Program-made: the position numbers and the translations under genes
Shown: in pieces, positions 12,074 through 24,050 of the stretch
Numbering within the stretch: position 1 is the stretch's first letter
Layout of the letters: every line of letters starts with the position of its first letter
The notes under the pieces: model-generated
Databases searched by the model: none
Seen by the model: only the letters and a program-made list of their open reading frames with translations
Told to the model about the DNA's origin: nothing
DNA from: Erodium maritimum
Lineage: Eukaryota > Streptophyta > Magnoliopsida > Geraniales > Geraniaceae
Direction: 5' to 3'
Assembly (NCBI GenBank): GCA_963921825.1
Contig: OY997589.1
Coordinates: 18,187,735 to 18,251,734 of the forward strand
Length of the DNA stretch: 64,000 nucleotides

Positions 12074-14083
12074 TCAGGACGGTCTCATGAGGTAGGGGTA
12101 CTGGTAGTTGTAATTATGAGAGGATCTTAACTGTGGTGGGATTTGGAATCCTGATGATGCTGCAGCAGCTCTTCCGCCGCCGGAATGCCTTGGGTGGCGG
12201 TGATCCTGCGCCTCCATTGACAGCGACAGATCACTCCCAATCCGCCCTCCCTTGCTTCTGCTGCTGGGATCATACTGAACCAACCCAAACACTCCCAACT
12301 CTTTAGCATCAAAATCAAACTATACACAATTCATAAATAGGAATACCCACTTGAAGTTGAGGGTGAAACTGTTGGTATCTCGGAGAATTGTGGACATGGG
12401 TTTTGCTCAGGGTCTCTAGGGCTTTGTTGGAGCTCGGTGTCTGCTCAACACGACCAATCAATTTATCACCATCAACAATATCACTACAACACAAACATGC
12501 TAGTTTGAATCAAATTAAAGTTGGGCTTACCCTCTGTTCCCCCAATTCCGCACCATTTTCCTTGGTAGAACCTGAACCAGAACCTCCGCCGAGACTCAAA
12601 TCAAGAGTGCGATCATTGGCCGAACCAGAACCAGAACCAGAACCAGAACCGTCTAGCAGAAAATTGAACAAAAACACAACAACATAGTAATATGATCAAG
12701 AAGGTCCACAATGAATGAACCAATTCATAATAAACTCAGCAAATTACCAGTGGAGTTGAGTTCGTCGCGATATATGGTGGGATCGAAGTTGGTGACAGCC
12801 TCCTTGCCGTTGCACTTAATAGCAGCTTTGTCATAAGCCCTACACATGACAGGCATGATCAGATTAGTAGTAGTAGTAGTAGTACAAATGTACAATCAAT
12901 CTCCATGTAACTAACCTGGCAGCTTCAAGCTCGGTGTCAAAAAGACCCAAATAAACATGCCTGTAATTGAAACATGAGAAGACCAATTAGAAATGATAAT
13001 TAGAAATGATAATCAGAAATGGGATGGTTCAGGAATGTTACTTTTTGCCCAAGAATTGACCCATACGAGCCTCCCAACGGCCACATTTGTGCAGAGTGAC
13101 GCCTCTATATTTGGAGCTCCCTCGAGGGAACCCGGTGCTCTGACGCCGCAGCACATGCACAAACTCCTCCTTGGTCAGATTGCTCATCTGCACCACCAAT
13201 CATAATTAACAACAATCTTCTTCTCTTACTTACTATCATAACATCCAAGATGAAACATGTACTAACCTGTTTCAAGTCTTCTTCGTAATCTCCTATGCTG
13301 AAGTTTATGTCTGCTTCCACTCCGCGGAACTTGATCGCCGCTCTATCATATGCTCTGCAACAACATAATTTTCAATCAAGGGAATTTTCTTGGGAAAATA
13401 TTGCAAGGAAGAACAACTAGTGTTACCGAGCAGCTGCATGTGCTGTGTCAAATCCACCTACATACAAATACACAAAACAGCGTTACCTGATGCGTTAAGG
13501 CAGAGCAAACTTGTTTTTCCACAAATACAATCAATCAATCAATTGGTGGTGGTGTTGTTGTTGTTAATTATTAATTATTAATATTTTAGTTGGCTTACCC
13601 AGATAAACCTGTTTTCCGCAGTCCCTGCACCCATGTGTAAAAGAGAGAATAAGAATTGTGTTTGGCTACTCAGAAAGTGAAAAGAAATTGGATAATGACT
13701 GACCATATATGGGACTCCCATCGGCCGGTCCGTCTGTAGAAGGTGACGCCGCGGTACTGCGAGCTCCGGGACCTGGGCCCTCGCCGGCTCTTCTTCATGG
13801 GCTGCGACCCCTCCACCGCCTCATCGCCGGCCGACTGCCCAAATTTGACACCGACCCAGTGAGCCCGAGGGAGTCCGTCTCCCATTTCCACCGGGAAGAA
13901 CTGCCGGGTAACCGGCGGGTCACTCTCAGCCCCACCGTGGCTCACCAATATGTTGCTCACTTTGTTCATCTTCTCCGATCCATCTTCCTCGTCGGATCCG
14001 TCATCAACCAGCACCACCGAGGAGCTGTCGTCCACGGATTCATCGTCCCCTCTTGGCTCAGGCGAGTCATTCAGATTCCACAT
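12074..14083 (-). CDS. AP2: APETALA2/TOE3-type transcription factor with two AP2 domains
   Basis: Ten exons by my model: 14083-13704, 13624-13599 (26 nt), 13457-13427 (31 nt), 13354-13267, 13187-13042, 12960-12916, 12839-12748, 12652-12531, 12440-12351, 12274-12074. They total 1221 nt, or 406 aa, with GT-AG introns. The start is set by the conserved N-terminus MWNLNDSP. The order is: acidic region, QFFPVEM...[10 protein letters not shown] block, [17 protein letters not shown] leading into AP2 domain 1, linker, AP2 domain 2 ([20 protein letters not shown]), EAR-like LDLSLG, a second DLSLS, then the miR172-encoded AAAASSGF and C-terminal LMRPS. This is the euAP2 nuclear regulator family (floral identity and flowering time), and the PRAHW block favours AP2/TOE3 over TOE1. 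Exon 8 has a GGTTCT hexanucleotide repeat encoding Gly-Ser. The last acceptor is uncertain: 12298 would also keep the frame but implies a 52-nt intron. Confidence 0.92.
12146..12165 (-). promoter_or_regulatory. miR172 target site in the last exon of the AP2-type gene
   Basis: The minus strand reads CTGCAGCATCATCAGGATTC, the canonical miR172-complementary site of euAP2 genes, in the frame encoding AAASSGF. It implies post-transcriptional repression by miR172, as known for AP2/TOE genes. Confidence 0.93.
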
Positions 14084-14540
14084 TTCTTTTCCAAGACTCA
14101 AACTTTTTAACTTATTCGCTGCCGACAGATAAAAAGAATTTCAGGTCTCACAAACAAAGCTCTGCTACCTCTCCCTCTCTCTCACTTGAGAGGCAAAAGG
14201 GTGGGTGGAAATGTTGCTTGCAAGGCAGAGGGAGAGAGCCTGCCCAATATAGGCATAGACGAGGCCAGTTTCAGCTTACTTACCCCAAACCATCTAATTC
14301 ACCTCTTTTCAATCTCTTTAATACCCAATTGCCTTCTTTTCTTCATACTATTAGTCTTAGAGAGAGAGAAGCAGAGGATTTTTATTAATACTTTCGTTTT
14401 GCATAAATGTTGACATTGAATTAGAACAAGAGAGTAGACAAGTCTCTTTCTTACTAAATTTCCCCACGTCAACCAAATCCAAAAGCATCATCTTTTCTTC
14501 TTGTTTCGGAGACGAGTAAGGTTACATACAGATTTACAAC
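14084..14540. other. 5' UTR and proximal upstream region of the AP2-type gene
   Basis: This lies upstream of the minus-strand start. It is pyrimidine/purine-rich with CTCTCT-like runs at about 14168-14185 and GAGAGAGA at about 14360. I found no convincing TATA box. Plus-strand ORFs here overlap exon 1 and look like shadows. Confidence 0.4.
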
Positions 14541-15480
14541 TATTATACTTTTTTTAATGAGCGAAAATAGGATTTTTTATAAGAATACAACCCAAAATAA
14601 GAAGCAACAAGAAGAATTACAGGTCCAAAGACAAGCGGATATTACATCAACGTACTACCATAATTAAGAACTTGTACAAAAGAAAGAGAACAACAAAATA
14701 GTTGGGAGACCCAAAAGACATAACTACTCGAGTCCAATGTCAATAACCTAGGGACCACCACCACGTATGATAAGCCAAGAACGCTACGAAATCCACTAAG
14801 ACTCCAAAACCTCGCCGGAACACAGAGTTGTAGTTACCGAGAGCACGAAGAGAGGTCTGAAAAAGCCGAAAGACGATAAAGCTATATCGGGGACAACACC
14901 TAAAACAAAGTTGACGAGGCGGAGAGGGGTCCGGCACGGAAAAAAACACAAAAAAAAACAATAGCGTGCACAACAAAGATGGAGGCGGCGGCGACTAAAA
15001 GAAGTTGCACTAGGGGCCAACACCCAAAGAGCCGATGAACATAAGACTAGAGACGATCACGACCATAGAGCTGAGGGCCATGATCGATGACAAAACAAAC
15101 CCCAACAGGAACTTAGGCAGTGGCAAAAGCCATCATCTTCAAGTTTGGCACTCCCATGCTCCACCCTCATCACAAATCTGACTCCTAGGGAAGATGGAGG
15201 GAGGATAAGAAAGGCGGCATCGCAAGTAGATGAGGATCAGGGCCTGCAACAATGAAGATGAGGAGTCGAGAAAAACTTCTGGCATTGAGGAAGGTCGGAG
15301 GAGTATGAGCAGAACCGCATGCGAGCCAGGAGCAAACCTACACAATAGAGACGAGTGGCGAGATTAACAACCGGTTGAACAAACAGACTATGGTCAGAGA
15401 GAGAAAGGAGAGCTCGGTGGTGCAGCAAGACTTCGGCGGCGGAGGCGAGAGCGACTTTCACGACTGGTGCAAAGGTTGGA
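14541..15480. repeat. Unclassified repeat-like block
   Basis: A GC-richer island between AT-rich flanks, beginning with a T-run at about 14550 and containing several short open frames in conflicting directions, none with a recognised domain. The composition resembles decayed transposon sequence. I could not identify terminal repeats or a TSD. Confidence 0.3.
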
Positions 15481-16015
15481 ACCGAGGCTTTGATTTGGCG
15501 AATAAGTGGAAATGATTCTTTTTGCTACATCTGTATTGGCTACATTTGAGTCAAACTAAGAAGTTATCTAAAATGTCAGTAGACATCATTGTGAAACCGA
15601 TGCAAAGCTAATCGAAGATGTCAACATAGAATGTCATTAACATGACAATGGATGACAGTATACGCGCGGAGAATTTATTGAAGATATCCATTGCGCGTAT
15701 TCGGTGAAGATATGTTTCCTTTATTTGTAGATAATCACCATTAGAGTTCTACTTGTATTAGGAAACGAGATGATTTACTTTCCAAAATCGAAAGATATAT
15801 ATGTTATTCGTGTAGATCATATTTGGGAAGTTCTGTTGAACAAGGAAAGAAGAGATTCAACATAATCGTGACTCTGAAGTCACGTAACCCTAGGAGGCGC
15901 GTGTTAATAGAGGAATAGGAACTATATATATTCAGAGAACCTCGCAAGCTAGGGTTGATCTCAATTGCCAATATATGTCGATCATCTGTGTATAGTAAGA
16001 CGGTTGTCATGCATT
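15481..16015. other. Left flank of the family D element, possibly copia LTR sequence
   Basis: AT-rich. It contains a TATA-like run (CTATATATATTC at about 15930) and reads on smoothly into 27498 if the 16021-27497 element is removed. It could be part of the LTR of the copia fragment at 27531-28672. Otherwise no features are seen. Confidence 0.35.
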
Positions 16016-16789
16016 CACTTGTCACGCCCCAAATCCGGTTTTGGCCGGATCTAGAGACGTCTGAGTTGAAATAAATAGAAATCATAAATGATAGATAAAA
16101 GCTCCAAAATCTCATACAAACTCCGTCAAAATCGACATATAAGTAAATATTTTAAAAGCCTTGTGAGTCACAGCTCAACAAACATAGTCAAATAAAGGAC
16201 GTTCAATACATGAGACCAACATAACCCTAGTAAAAAAAACCCAAAAAGTCCAAAAGCTCCTGAGTCTCGACCTCCCTAGACATCCGGTACGCCTGTAAAA
16301 CAGTTAGAAACCAAAGGGGATGAGCTTACGCTCAGTAGGAAAAACCTTAATAACTCAACCCTTAAGTCTAAGATAAACTGCTTACAAATGTAACTCGAAC
16401 AGCAATGCAATAAGATAAATAAGAAGTAATAAGGAAACGGAAACAATTACAACTACACAGTAGTATCAAGGTAACCATAACATAAAGAAATTCATAATAA
16501 ATAATTTAAAGCCTCAATAAGAGTAAACTGGGAAATAACAGTATCTTGCCAACCACTTGCCTTCTCAAGCCTCCGATCCATGGATAGATTCTGGGATCAC
16601 CTCGGTTCCCATAATCCGATCCACCAGAGTATCCACATCATATCAGATTTTCCCTCGGTCCAGATGAGGTACATGCATCGAGGCACCGAAACCAATTCGG
16701 AAATGCCACCTAAGGACCATATGTCATAGGGGACCAAGTAGTGCACCCACTGAGATGCAGTTCCTTGGGGTGAAACCATAAGTAATCCT

Positions 16790-17040
16790 TTCCCCGCAGG
16801 GTAAACTGTCCAATTGCCCGCAGGCCCAATAACCAATGCCCCGCAGGGTCCAATAACCAAATGCCCGCAGGCCCATTAACCAATGCCCCGCAGGGTCCAA
16901 TAACCAAATGCCCGCAGGCCCATTAACCAATGCCCCGCAGGATCTGCCAATACTCAACTCTCAGAATATCCAGTAACCAATAAATATCCCGCAGGATCTG
17001 CCAATACTCAACTCTTATAATATCCAGTAACCAATACCCT
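16790..17040. repeat. Tandem repeat with CCCGCAGG core (LTR of family D)
   Basis: Repeats of about 23 bp and about 47 bp with the alternating text TGCCCGCAGGCCCATTAACC and TGCCCCGCAGGGTCCAATAACC, breaking down toward 17040. Unit number and sequence differ slightly in the other LTR (25270-25510). The repetitive minus-strand ORF it creates is a by-product. Confidence 0.8.
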
Positions 17041-17109
17041 CAGGCTCTAAACTCAGTCATCAACTTACTGTGTCTGTCCAACTCCAACCACCTCATCGGC
17101 ACCGGATTA

Positions 17110-17133
17110 CCCCCCCCCCCCCCCCCCCCCCCC
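17110..17133. repeat. Poly-C run of 24, G-run on the element sense strand
   Basis: Homopolymer of 24 C flanked by CACCGGATTA and GGTG. The homologous position of the other LTR (about 25588-25600) has 13 C. Confidence 0.9.
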
Positions 17134-19007
17134 GGTGTAGTACTAAACCAAGCAAACGAACAGACAAACCAATAAACGAACATACATTCAAGAATAAGAA
17201 TAAAGGAACAAGCATTTCATTCATCTGTCAAGCAACACACGTCGGAACACACTTTCATCACAACCAAGACAACCAACACCATTTCATACTTACCGTACAC
17301 TTACCTGTTACCAACCATCGGTACATCGATCACCTGATTGTACCCCTTTGGCACAACCAGTCATACTCGATCATCCGTTCAACCAACAATTATATCAACA
17401 TAAACACTCAATCAATCAAGCATGCATTCAACCAATCAATCATCATGTGAACGAACAAATAGTCATTCGATAAGAGAAGCTAATCTAGTTTCATTAGACT
17501 CTTAAGTTAACCTAATAACTATCAATCAAGCATGTGATCCTAACACACAACTAAATCCGAGAGCTCTTCACAGCCTCTCTACCAGTAAATCAATTTCCCA
17601 AGTATTGAAAGCACACTTCACTAATGGTCATCGTCCTAAACCTGCATACTAGACTCATCCATTTATTAGTAATTGAAATACGATTATTCTAGTTATTCGC
17701 ATCCTATAGGTAATCCTAGGAGCTTTCCGATTTTATTATCCTAATCATGCATACTAAGCGTAAATTAAGAAATTAAGACTTTCCCTACCTTGCGGTCTTC
17801 CTCTAATAAAACATGATGAAAAGCTCGAGTGATCACAACTCCGTTCTTCACACGGGTTCCGACGTGATCTTCGTTCTTCTAGCTCGGTCCAAGCCCTTGA
17901 TCTCGGGCGAAGTCCCGTCTAGGTTTGACAAATAAAACGTCTAATCAGAACCAGTAATTGTCCAAGGGTCCACTGATTTGACCAAAAAGTCCTTTAAAAC
18001 TCACCTTGAATTAATTTAAATCAATTTATTAAATCTGATTTTAAAAGTATATTCTCTGAACCGGGTTGACCCGGATCCGACCCTGACCGGGACCTGACCC
18101 GAATCCGGACCTGACCTGAATCCGGACCCGACCCAGGCCTGGTCCAGACCCGGTCCAAGAACCAGACCCGTCCGGTCCTGGGCCTGGCCCAGGGTCTGTC
18201 TGATCCAAACAAGAGTCTCGGCCCAAAAGCCTGCTCAGGCTTCGTCCTCGAGCTGGCTCAGCTCCGGCGAGAGACGGCTTCGCCGGCCGTCGTCTACGGT
18301 GTCAGGGCACGCTCGTGGAGGAGAAGGGAGAGGGCGGCGAAGGTGGAAAACATCCCAGCGAGGTCGTGGCCGTGTCGGCGGGGCTCCAGCGCGAGCCCGA
18401 GCTTGTGTTCGTCACAGATCTGACGAGACTAGGGTCTGCCGGCGGCGGTTCTGCCAGATAACAATCCAATCGTGCTCGGGAAGTGGTGAATCCCGTCGAT
18501 ACGAGGTCGGACAAGAAGGGGGTCGGCGAGAGAAGCACGAATCGTGCCGGTTCTCCATCGCCGGCGAGGATCGAGATCTGGAACTCGAACCAGAGCAGTC
18601 TCCGGCGAGTTTACCTCGTTCTCGAGCGTGACGTCCTGTCCGAGGCTGAAGGTGAGTGGGGAGGTGGTCGGCGGTGGCATGAAGGTGAGGAAGATGGAAG
18701 TGAGAGAGGGGAGGAAGAGATCGAAGGAGATCGAGATGAGAGAAGTGAGAGAGCTGCCGTCCTCGGTTCGCGTGCCGAGCGTGAGTAGAAGAAGACCCAA
18801 CAGTGAAGGGTCTTAGGGTTTTCAAGACGTGGGCTTGGGCAGGTGCGCGCGTGGCTTAGGCCCAACGCTGAAACTGACCCAGTCCGTCCCAAGCTCTTCT
18901 CTTCTTTTTTTTTTTAATTTTCTTTTCGAACAAAACTTGTTGCAATTTCCACCCCTAAGTTTCTGATTTCACAAACTTACTCCTTCGTAACGGAGTGGGG
19001 TTTTACA

Positions 19008-19020
19008 GTCTACCCCCCTT
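19008..19020 (-). other. Polypurine tract of family D element
   Basis: The minus strand reads AAGGGGGGTAGAC directly against the 3' LTR, the position and composition of a plus-strand primer. Element A has the near-identical AAGGGGGGTAGAT at 41301-41313. Confidence 0.85.
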
Positions 19021-19079
19021 AAAAGAATTTTGTCCTCGAAATTTAAAACGCACACGCTCCTCTTAACCCTACCTCAGGG

Positions 19080-19360
19080 ATGTCCGTTCAAAACTCATAA
19101 GCGAGGGATCCGCGGTGTACTCCCGCAGTTGGGAATACGTGGAAGCTGCTAGGCAACGGCTCTAGCCCTGCCTGAAGATCTCAAAATGTTCGATAATTTG
19201 TGGGGCCAACTTGCCTCCGACGCGGTCGAACCGCTAAACGTCCTTCTTAGGCTCACTTTCAGTAATACACGCTCCCGACTGTAACCTCCAAAGGTCCGCG
19301 TCTTCTGACTGCATAAAGCTTTAGTCTGATCTGCACGGTTTTTAACCGTTTCCAACTTTA
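19080..19360 (-). pseudogene. Integrase C-terminal remnant of family D
   Basis: The minus strand retains, across frames, the 'RRRxPLEVTVG' stretch and DNA matching element A's CCCAACTGCGGAAGTACA and the following GATCCCTCGC. It is therefore the homologue of the GPY/F-type tail just before the chromodomain. Frameshifts and stops mean it cannot encode a protein. Confidence 0.6.
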
Positions 19361-21585
19361 CGCCACATTCACTTAAACGTGCTTCACTAGATCACGCTAA
19401 TTTCTCAAACGCCATAGTTGGCGGTGAAAAACAGTCTTCCTCAATAATTCGCAAGCCAATGCGAATGGTCACCCTCAGCGGTGCAAAACTTCCTTACTCA
19501 AACTTCAAGAAAACACGCGCAACGTTTCACCAACTCAAGAATACCGAGTAACAACACAAGTCGAGCAAAAACCAAACACTCAAGAAAACTAAGGTGAGGA
19601 TCTCGATATCCCACACCGGAAATTCCGTCGTCAAAGGTGTCCTGCTGGAACTCTCTACAAGTTAACAAAGCCGGAACCACACACAAACGTAAATTAATCA
19701 ATTTCTCCTTAGTGATTACCACGAGATTAAACCCAACAGAACTCAAATACTAACAAATCACAACCTACTACAAACAGCTTCCAAGGGAGTAATGCGTACT
19801 CCAAACCACAAAAAAAATACTTCATTAACACCGAAGGATCTGGAACAACGTTCGTTTCACCACATCACGTGGAAAGGTAGGCGTACCACAAACAAGTGAA
19901 TAAAATAAGCACCGACCTCTAGTCGGAAGTCGGCACGCTTCTAAACGTACTACCATTAGAAGCTCACACTATCCGATGCGTGGCCTACTTGCCCAATTCT
20001 AACGACAGGTCACACTTGGTAAAATCGTTCAAGATTCTCAACCTGATGAAGATTCGACCACTCAACAAGTATCACGATCCTAGAGCAAGGACAAACCAAG
20101 AAATCTCAACTACGGTCGAATATAAAGTTAACCAACTTGCTATAACTCTCTTACCGTCGACACCAGTTTACGCTTCTGACAAAACCGTCTTACGAGTCGT
20201 TTCGTATAAGTCATTGTATCTGCGATACCACGGTTCTCAGACCCGGGTACTGTTTCGTACAACCACGATCTCTACCAACACCTAGTCGAACGAACGACGT
20301 ACAACAACAAGAACGGTAGAACCCCGTATTGGCATTTAGCCGAAAGTATGCGTCTTTCAAGACACCAAAATAAACGCACAATAACCATACTTGACAGCGA
20401 AACACAATCCAAAATTGATCAATAAAGTTTATCCCCATCAGTGGTCATTCTTATACCGATGACACTCGTTCACGAGCTGCCGATCAAAACAACCCAGTCA
20501 AAACCACCCAAATCATCCCATAAGGAGTAAACATCATGCACTCAGATCTCGCTAATTCGAGCCGTTCAAAAACTAGCGCGGTTCCTTCCATTGTTCCTTG
20601 ATCAACTTAAAACCATAAACGATTAACCCTTAATCTTCCCTGTGCTCATGCATGGCACAAAATCCGACCTACCACACAACGCTTCGCTGGTGCCATCTTG
20701 TTACTGGCCTGAAAGCTTGTGGTAGTCGCCCGCGGCCATCGGTTGCCGGATTTCAACGTGAGGTGCTCTCACTTCTAAGGCGTAACCTTAAGGTTATGCT
20801 TAGTCCTCGTAGGACGTTTGGCGTTCGTTCTTCTCTTGCTGATAAAGGCACACCTTGGTACCCGGTTCTCGTTTTCCGTATTTTTCTCCGTTGGGAAAGT
20901 CGTCTGAACAACTCTGGATGTTATTCGCCTGTTCCGCGTGAACGGGCGACTAACCGATTAGTCCCTCCGGGATGAACGGCTGAAGCACAACCTACTCCAA
21001 TCTTTTAGTACGGCACACACTTGGGCAACTTTTGCTCGTTAAGCGGGAACTTGAAGCAACAATCTTTCAATTGGTTCGAACCTTAAAACTTAAATCCTTT
21101 AGCCGGGGTAGATGGAGCCGTCGACTACGACTCTTGTGGGCATGGTCCCACCACGCTTCCGCTGCGCTACCATGATCTCATCGTTGCTTGGTCATCTCTT
21201 GTGACTATTCGGACCGCCTATTGGTCAAGGCCGCAGCCTTTCACTGCTCGGGCACTCGTTGCTGATAGCGTTCGACGAGCGTCTGATGTTTCACCAATCT
21301 GTCCTTACAACTCGATTCTCACTATCGAAGAAGAAAAAAAACTTCCCAAATTACTAGGTCTGTCACTCCTCTTTCGCGCCCAAACTGGCGTTCGTTGGTA
21401 CTATCGCACCTCTGGTCGGTGTGTTTTAAGATACAGTTAGGGTTTACCAGTTTTAATCTCGTTCCAACAGAGAATAACCATGAAAACAATATGACCAAGT
21501 GTAAAGCTCGAGTGTTAGTCAACACAATCCACCACGGAAATCGTAAACGACACTCTAAGCGATCTCAAGATCGGCGTCAAGTCCC
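19361..21585 (-). other. Decayed pol region of family D
   Basis: By position this should hold RT, RNase H and the integrase core. I see no FVDD, DTGA or DDE motif in any frame, only short unrelated ORFs. It may be degenerated or replaced. Confidence 0.4.
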
Positions 21586-22463
21586 TCAGCTCGGGGCTTG
21601 GCAATTGCATATGCTCGGCCCTGCTGAAACAGAAGTTCTTCTCTCGATGGTGGTGGAAGACTCTGTTGCTGTGATAGCATGTCTCTTGTCGGCTCTCGTT
21701 AGGCCGACCTGCAGGACGGTTTGTGAATAAACCCTCCATGGGCAGTCCCGGCCCAGATGTCCCAACTGCCTGCACGAATGACAAAACTGTGCCACCGGGG
21801 CAGATCCAATCGACGCTGCTGCCCCAACTCGTCGTGTCCCACCGGACTGGGTCCGCGGTTGAAACAATCCTGAGGTTCTCTGCCTCTTAGTATCGCGACT
21901 TCTTGACGACTGAAGGAAGTCACTCGGCCTCTGCCTGGTCCTCCGCGTCCTGGCGGTCTCCCGAAGATGCTTCTTCTCAAGCCGAACGGTCGCGAAAACA
22001 AACTCGGGTGATCATTCGAATACTCTCGATGTAAAAAAAAATTGTGGGTAATCCGCTCCAACCATACCACGGCTGCCTCGGGGTCGGACCCCGGGATTGA
22101 TTGGCGTGCTCAACCTCCGAAAATTTCTGAGAGCCTGGCCGTGTTGCTGTGCAACTGGCATGGTCTCTCGATAGTGACGCCGTCGGCCGTAGGCACAGAC
22201 TCTGGTACCTGTACTGTTGTCTCCTGCTGAGCACTGAGCGCTGCTGGTATTGCGCGAACCGCCTCATCCATAGGGGTCGTCTGAGTCGACTCTGCGATTG
22301 GGGGAACGCTCGATGGTGACCCTACCGGTCTACCTCAAAACTCTGGTGTCTGTGGAAGCCGCACCCTGGTGCTTGCTGTCCCTGCCAACCTAACGGTTGG
22401 TGTCTGGCTCTGCCCCACAGCGGGTCGACTCCCGGTCCCTCTCGGACTATGAACACGGGACAT
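21586..22463 (-). pseudogene. Gag remnant of family D with one CCHC zinc knuckle
   Basis: ATG at 22463 (minus) begins a sequence parallel to element A's Gag start: MSRVHSPRGTGSRPAVGQ compared with MARTYVPRGTRSRPVGGPS. Then come a Thr/Pro/Gln-rich stretch, a SDPEAAxxWLERIT segment (A: ADPEAASGWLERVT) and finally a knuckle CHSCRQLGHLGRDC (CX2CX4HX4C). Several stops and frameshifts occur, and the middle of the capsid region is missing or scrambled compared with A. It is non-functional, but it identifies the lineage. Confidence 0.75.
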
Positions 22464-22682
22464 CTCATGTACTCGTTGCGTTTAAAGTGTAAGTACTCAA
22501 AACTCAATTTAACTCAAGAGGTTCGATTTATCAACAAGGGACGTTCTCATGCGTCTTAAAGGGATCCCTACTCGGATCGCTAGTACGAAGTCTCGTTTAG
22601 AACAACCGGTTCAATCAAAACGCAAGGACGTTCACGCGCGTCCCACCAAGATTATAAAAAGATCAACCGCACTTGGCTTCAG

Positions 22683-22705
22683 TAGATATATATATATATA
22701 TAATA
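22683..22705. repeat. (TA)n microsatellite in family D internal region
   Basis: Run of alternating T/A. A shorter ATATATGAGTATATAT stretch at about 36266-36285 sits at the corresponding position upstream of gag in element A. Confidence 0.7.
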
Positions 22706-23589
22706 CTTTATATAAAGACAGAAAAGGCCGCAACTTAGTGCGTCTCACAACAGCAACCAACGGTGCTCAAACAAATCAATCAAATCCCAGAGGAGGAACA
22801 ATCTCAATCAATTCACCCAGTTCACAAAACATCAAGCATACCCCTCGATTTGGGTCTCTTCCCAACACTAGGGTCTAAAATCGCAACATGATACATTTCA
22901 CAATTTATGTCTTTAACTCTTTTCCATAATCTTCCTCCCTTACTTATTCCTTACAACATTCATGTCGATCTCACGTCGTTACAACCCGATTCAGGCGTCC
23001 CCGAATCTCGTTGTAACCACTTGACATCCCTCTATCACGCTCGACTACAGTGGCGCCCCTGAGTCAGTCCGTGATAGTGCAAACACTCCAGTTTCTACCG
23101 AAAATTCGGCATGACCCGTTTGTATTATTTTTTTTTCTAACCGTCCGCTTAAGCGGGACATTATATAATAACCTGTACACAGAGTCCTACTTATAAGGTG
23201 CACACAAAACATCTCAAATACACAACCTCTTAAACGTCATAAATAACCCATGCGGGTTTTAGCAAATAACTCATAATTACCCAGTCAATTTAACCCTTCA
23301 GGTTTTACTTAACAATTAACGGCCGACCCTAACGGCAATTCCTTCAATAATTATTTAACCAGCGTGTCACAACCGACCTGGGCATCGTTCGTTCACCCGA
23401 TCTAAACCCGATCTTAGTTTCAATCTTAATCTCTGTCTCGACTTACTTCCCATTTCAATTTCAAGTTAAGCTTCAGCTTCAAATTCGAAGTCAAATTCAA
23501 ACTCACTGTTGATTTCGCCTCAAAATTAATTTTGGCTTTAATTCTTAAATAACGGTGGGCACTTAAACAAGTCGATAATTACCAATAGA

Positions 23590-24050
23590 TTTTCACAAGG
23601 CATTCAACACTTAGAGTTCTCACGCTCCGCAAAGTACACAACACAGTCAATACACAAGGTACACAACACAATCAAACCACAGAGTTCTCATACTCTTCAA
23701 AGTATCCAACACAATCAATAACCGAAATTCCCATGTTCCTCGAAGTTCTCAGTGTACGGAGTTCTCGTGCTCCCCCAAATTCTCAATACAATCGGTATGC
23801 GGAGTTCTCGTGCTCCCAAATACAACGGCGCAGTTATAGCACTATTTACCGACGCTCGGTCGGAGGGAAGGCGCACCCTATCACGGTTCGTAGCTCGTTT
23901 TACCAACACTCTGTCGGAAGGTAGGCACCCCTTATCACAGAATCTGAGCACATTCTACCGGCACTCGGTCGGAAGGTAGGCACACCTTATTACCAAATCT
24001 GAGCACACTTTACCGACTTCTAGTCGGAAGGTGGGTACACCTCAACGAAG
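23590..24050. repeat. Two minisatellites in the 5' leader of family D
   Basis: About 23600-23830 holds copies of GGAGTTCTCGTGCTCCC-like units. About 23840-24045 holds four ACCGACNCYCGGTCGGAAGG units. The first array corresponds to 35490-35790 of element A, the second to 5795-6020 of the family C solo LTR. Confidence 0.75.

Larger units (their letters stand above)
16021..19007 (-). repeat. 3' LTR of family D element
   Basis: On the minus strand it reads TGTAAAACCCCACTCCG...GGGGCGTGACA. Landmarks are donor-like GT at 18614/18613 (CGAG|GTAAAC), acceptor-like AG at 17920/17919, donor-like GT at 17788/17787 (CAAG|GTAGGG), acceptor-like AG at 16294/16293 and a GAGC-GTAA-GCTC hairpin at 16322-16333. 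A CCCGCAGG tandem array lies at 16790-17040, a 24-C run at 17110-17133, a CCGGACCTGACC-type array at about 18060-18200 and a GC-rich island at 18230-18830. ORFs in that island occur on both strands and are not credible genes. Confidence 0.88.

Noticed and set aside
12441-12483. AP2 exon 9 starting at 12483 (acceptor TTGTAG)
   Set aside because: It would place TGA in frame immediately; the acceptor at 12441 keeps the frame and gives the expected [16 protein letters not shown] sequence.
13709-14388. Plus-strand ORFs opposite AP2 exon 1
   Set aside because: Shadows of the coding exon and its leader; no known motif.
16597-16957. Repetitive protein MVIGPCGALVIGPAG and similar
   Set aside because: Direct product of the CCCGCAGG tandem repeat in an LTR; no start context and no conservation beyond the repeat.
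18299-18892. Several overlapping ORFs of 90-137 codons on both strands, repeated at 26790-27383
   Set aside because: They lie in the GC-rich part of the family D LTR; open frames occur in nearly every frame, with Arg/Ser/Pro-rich low-complexity products.
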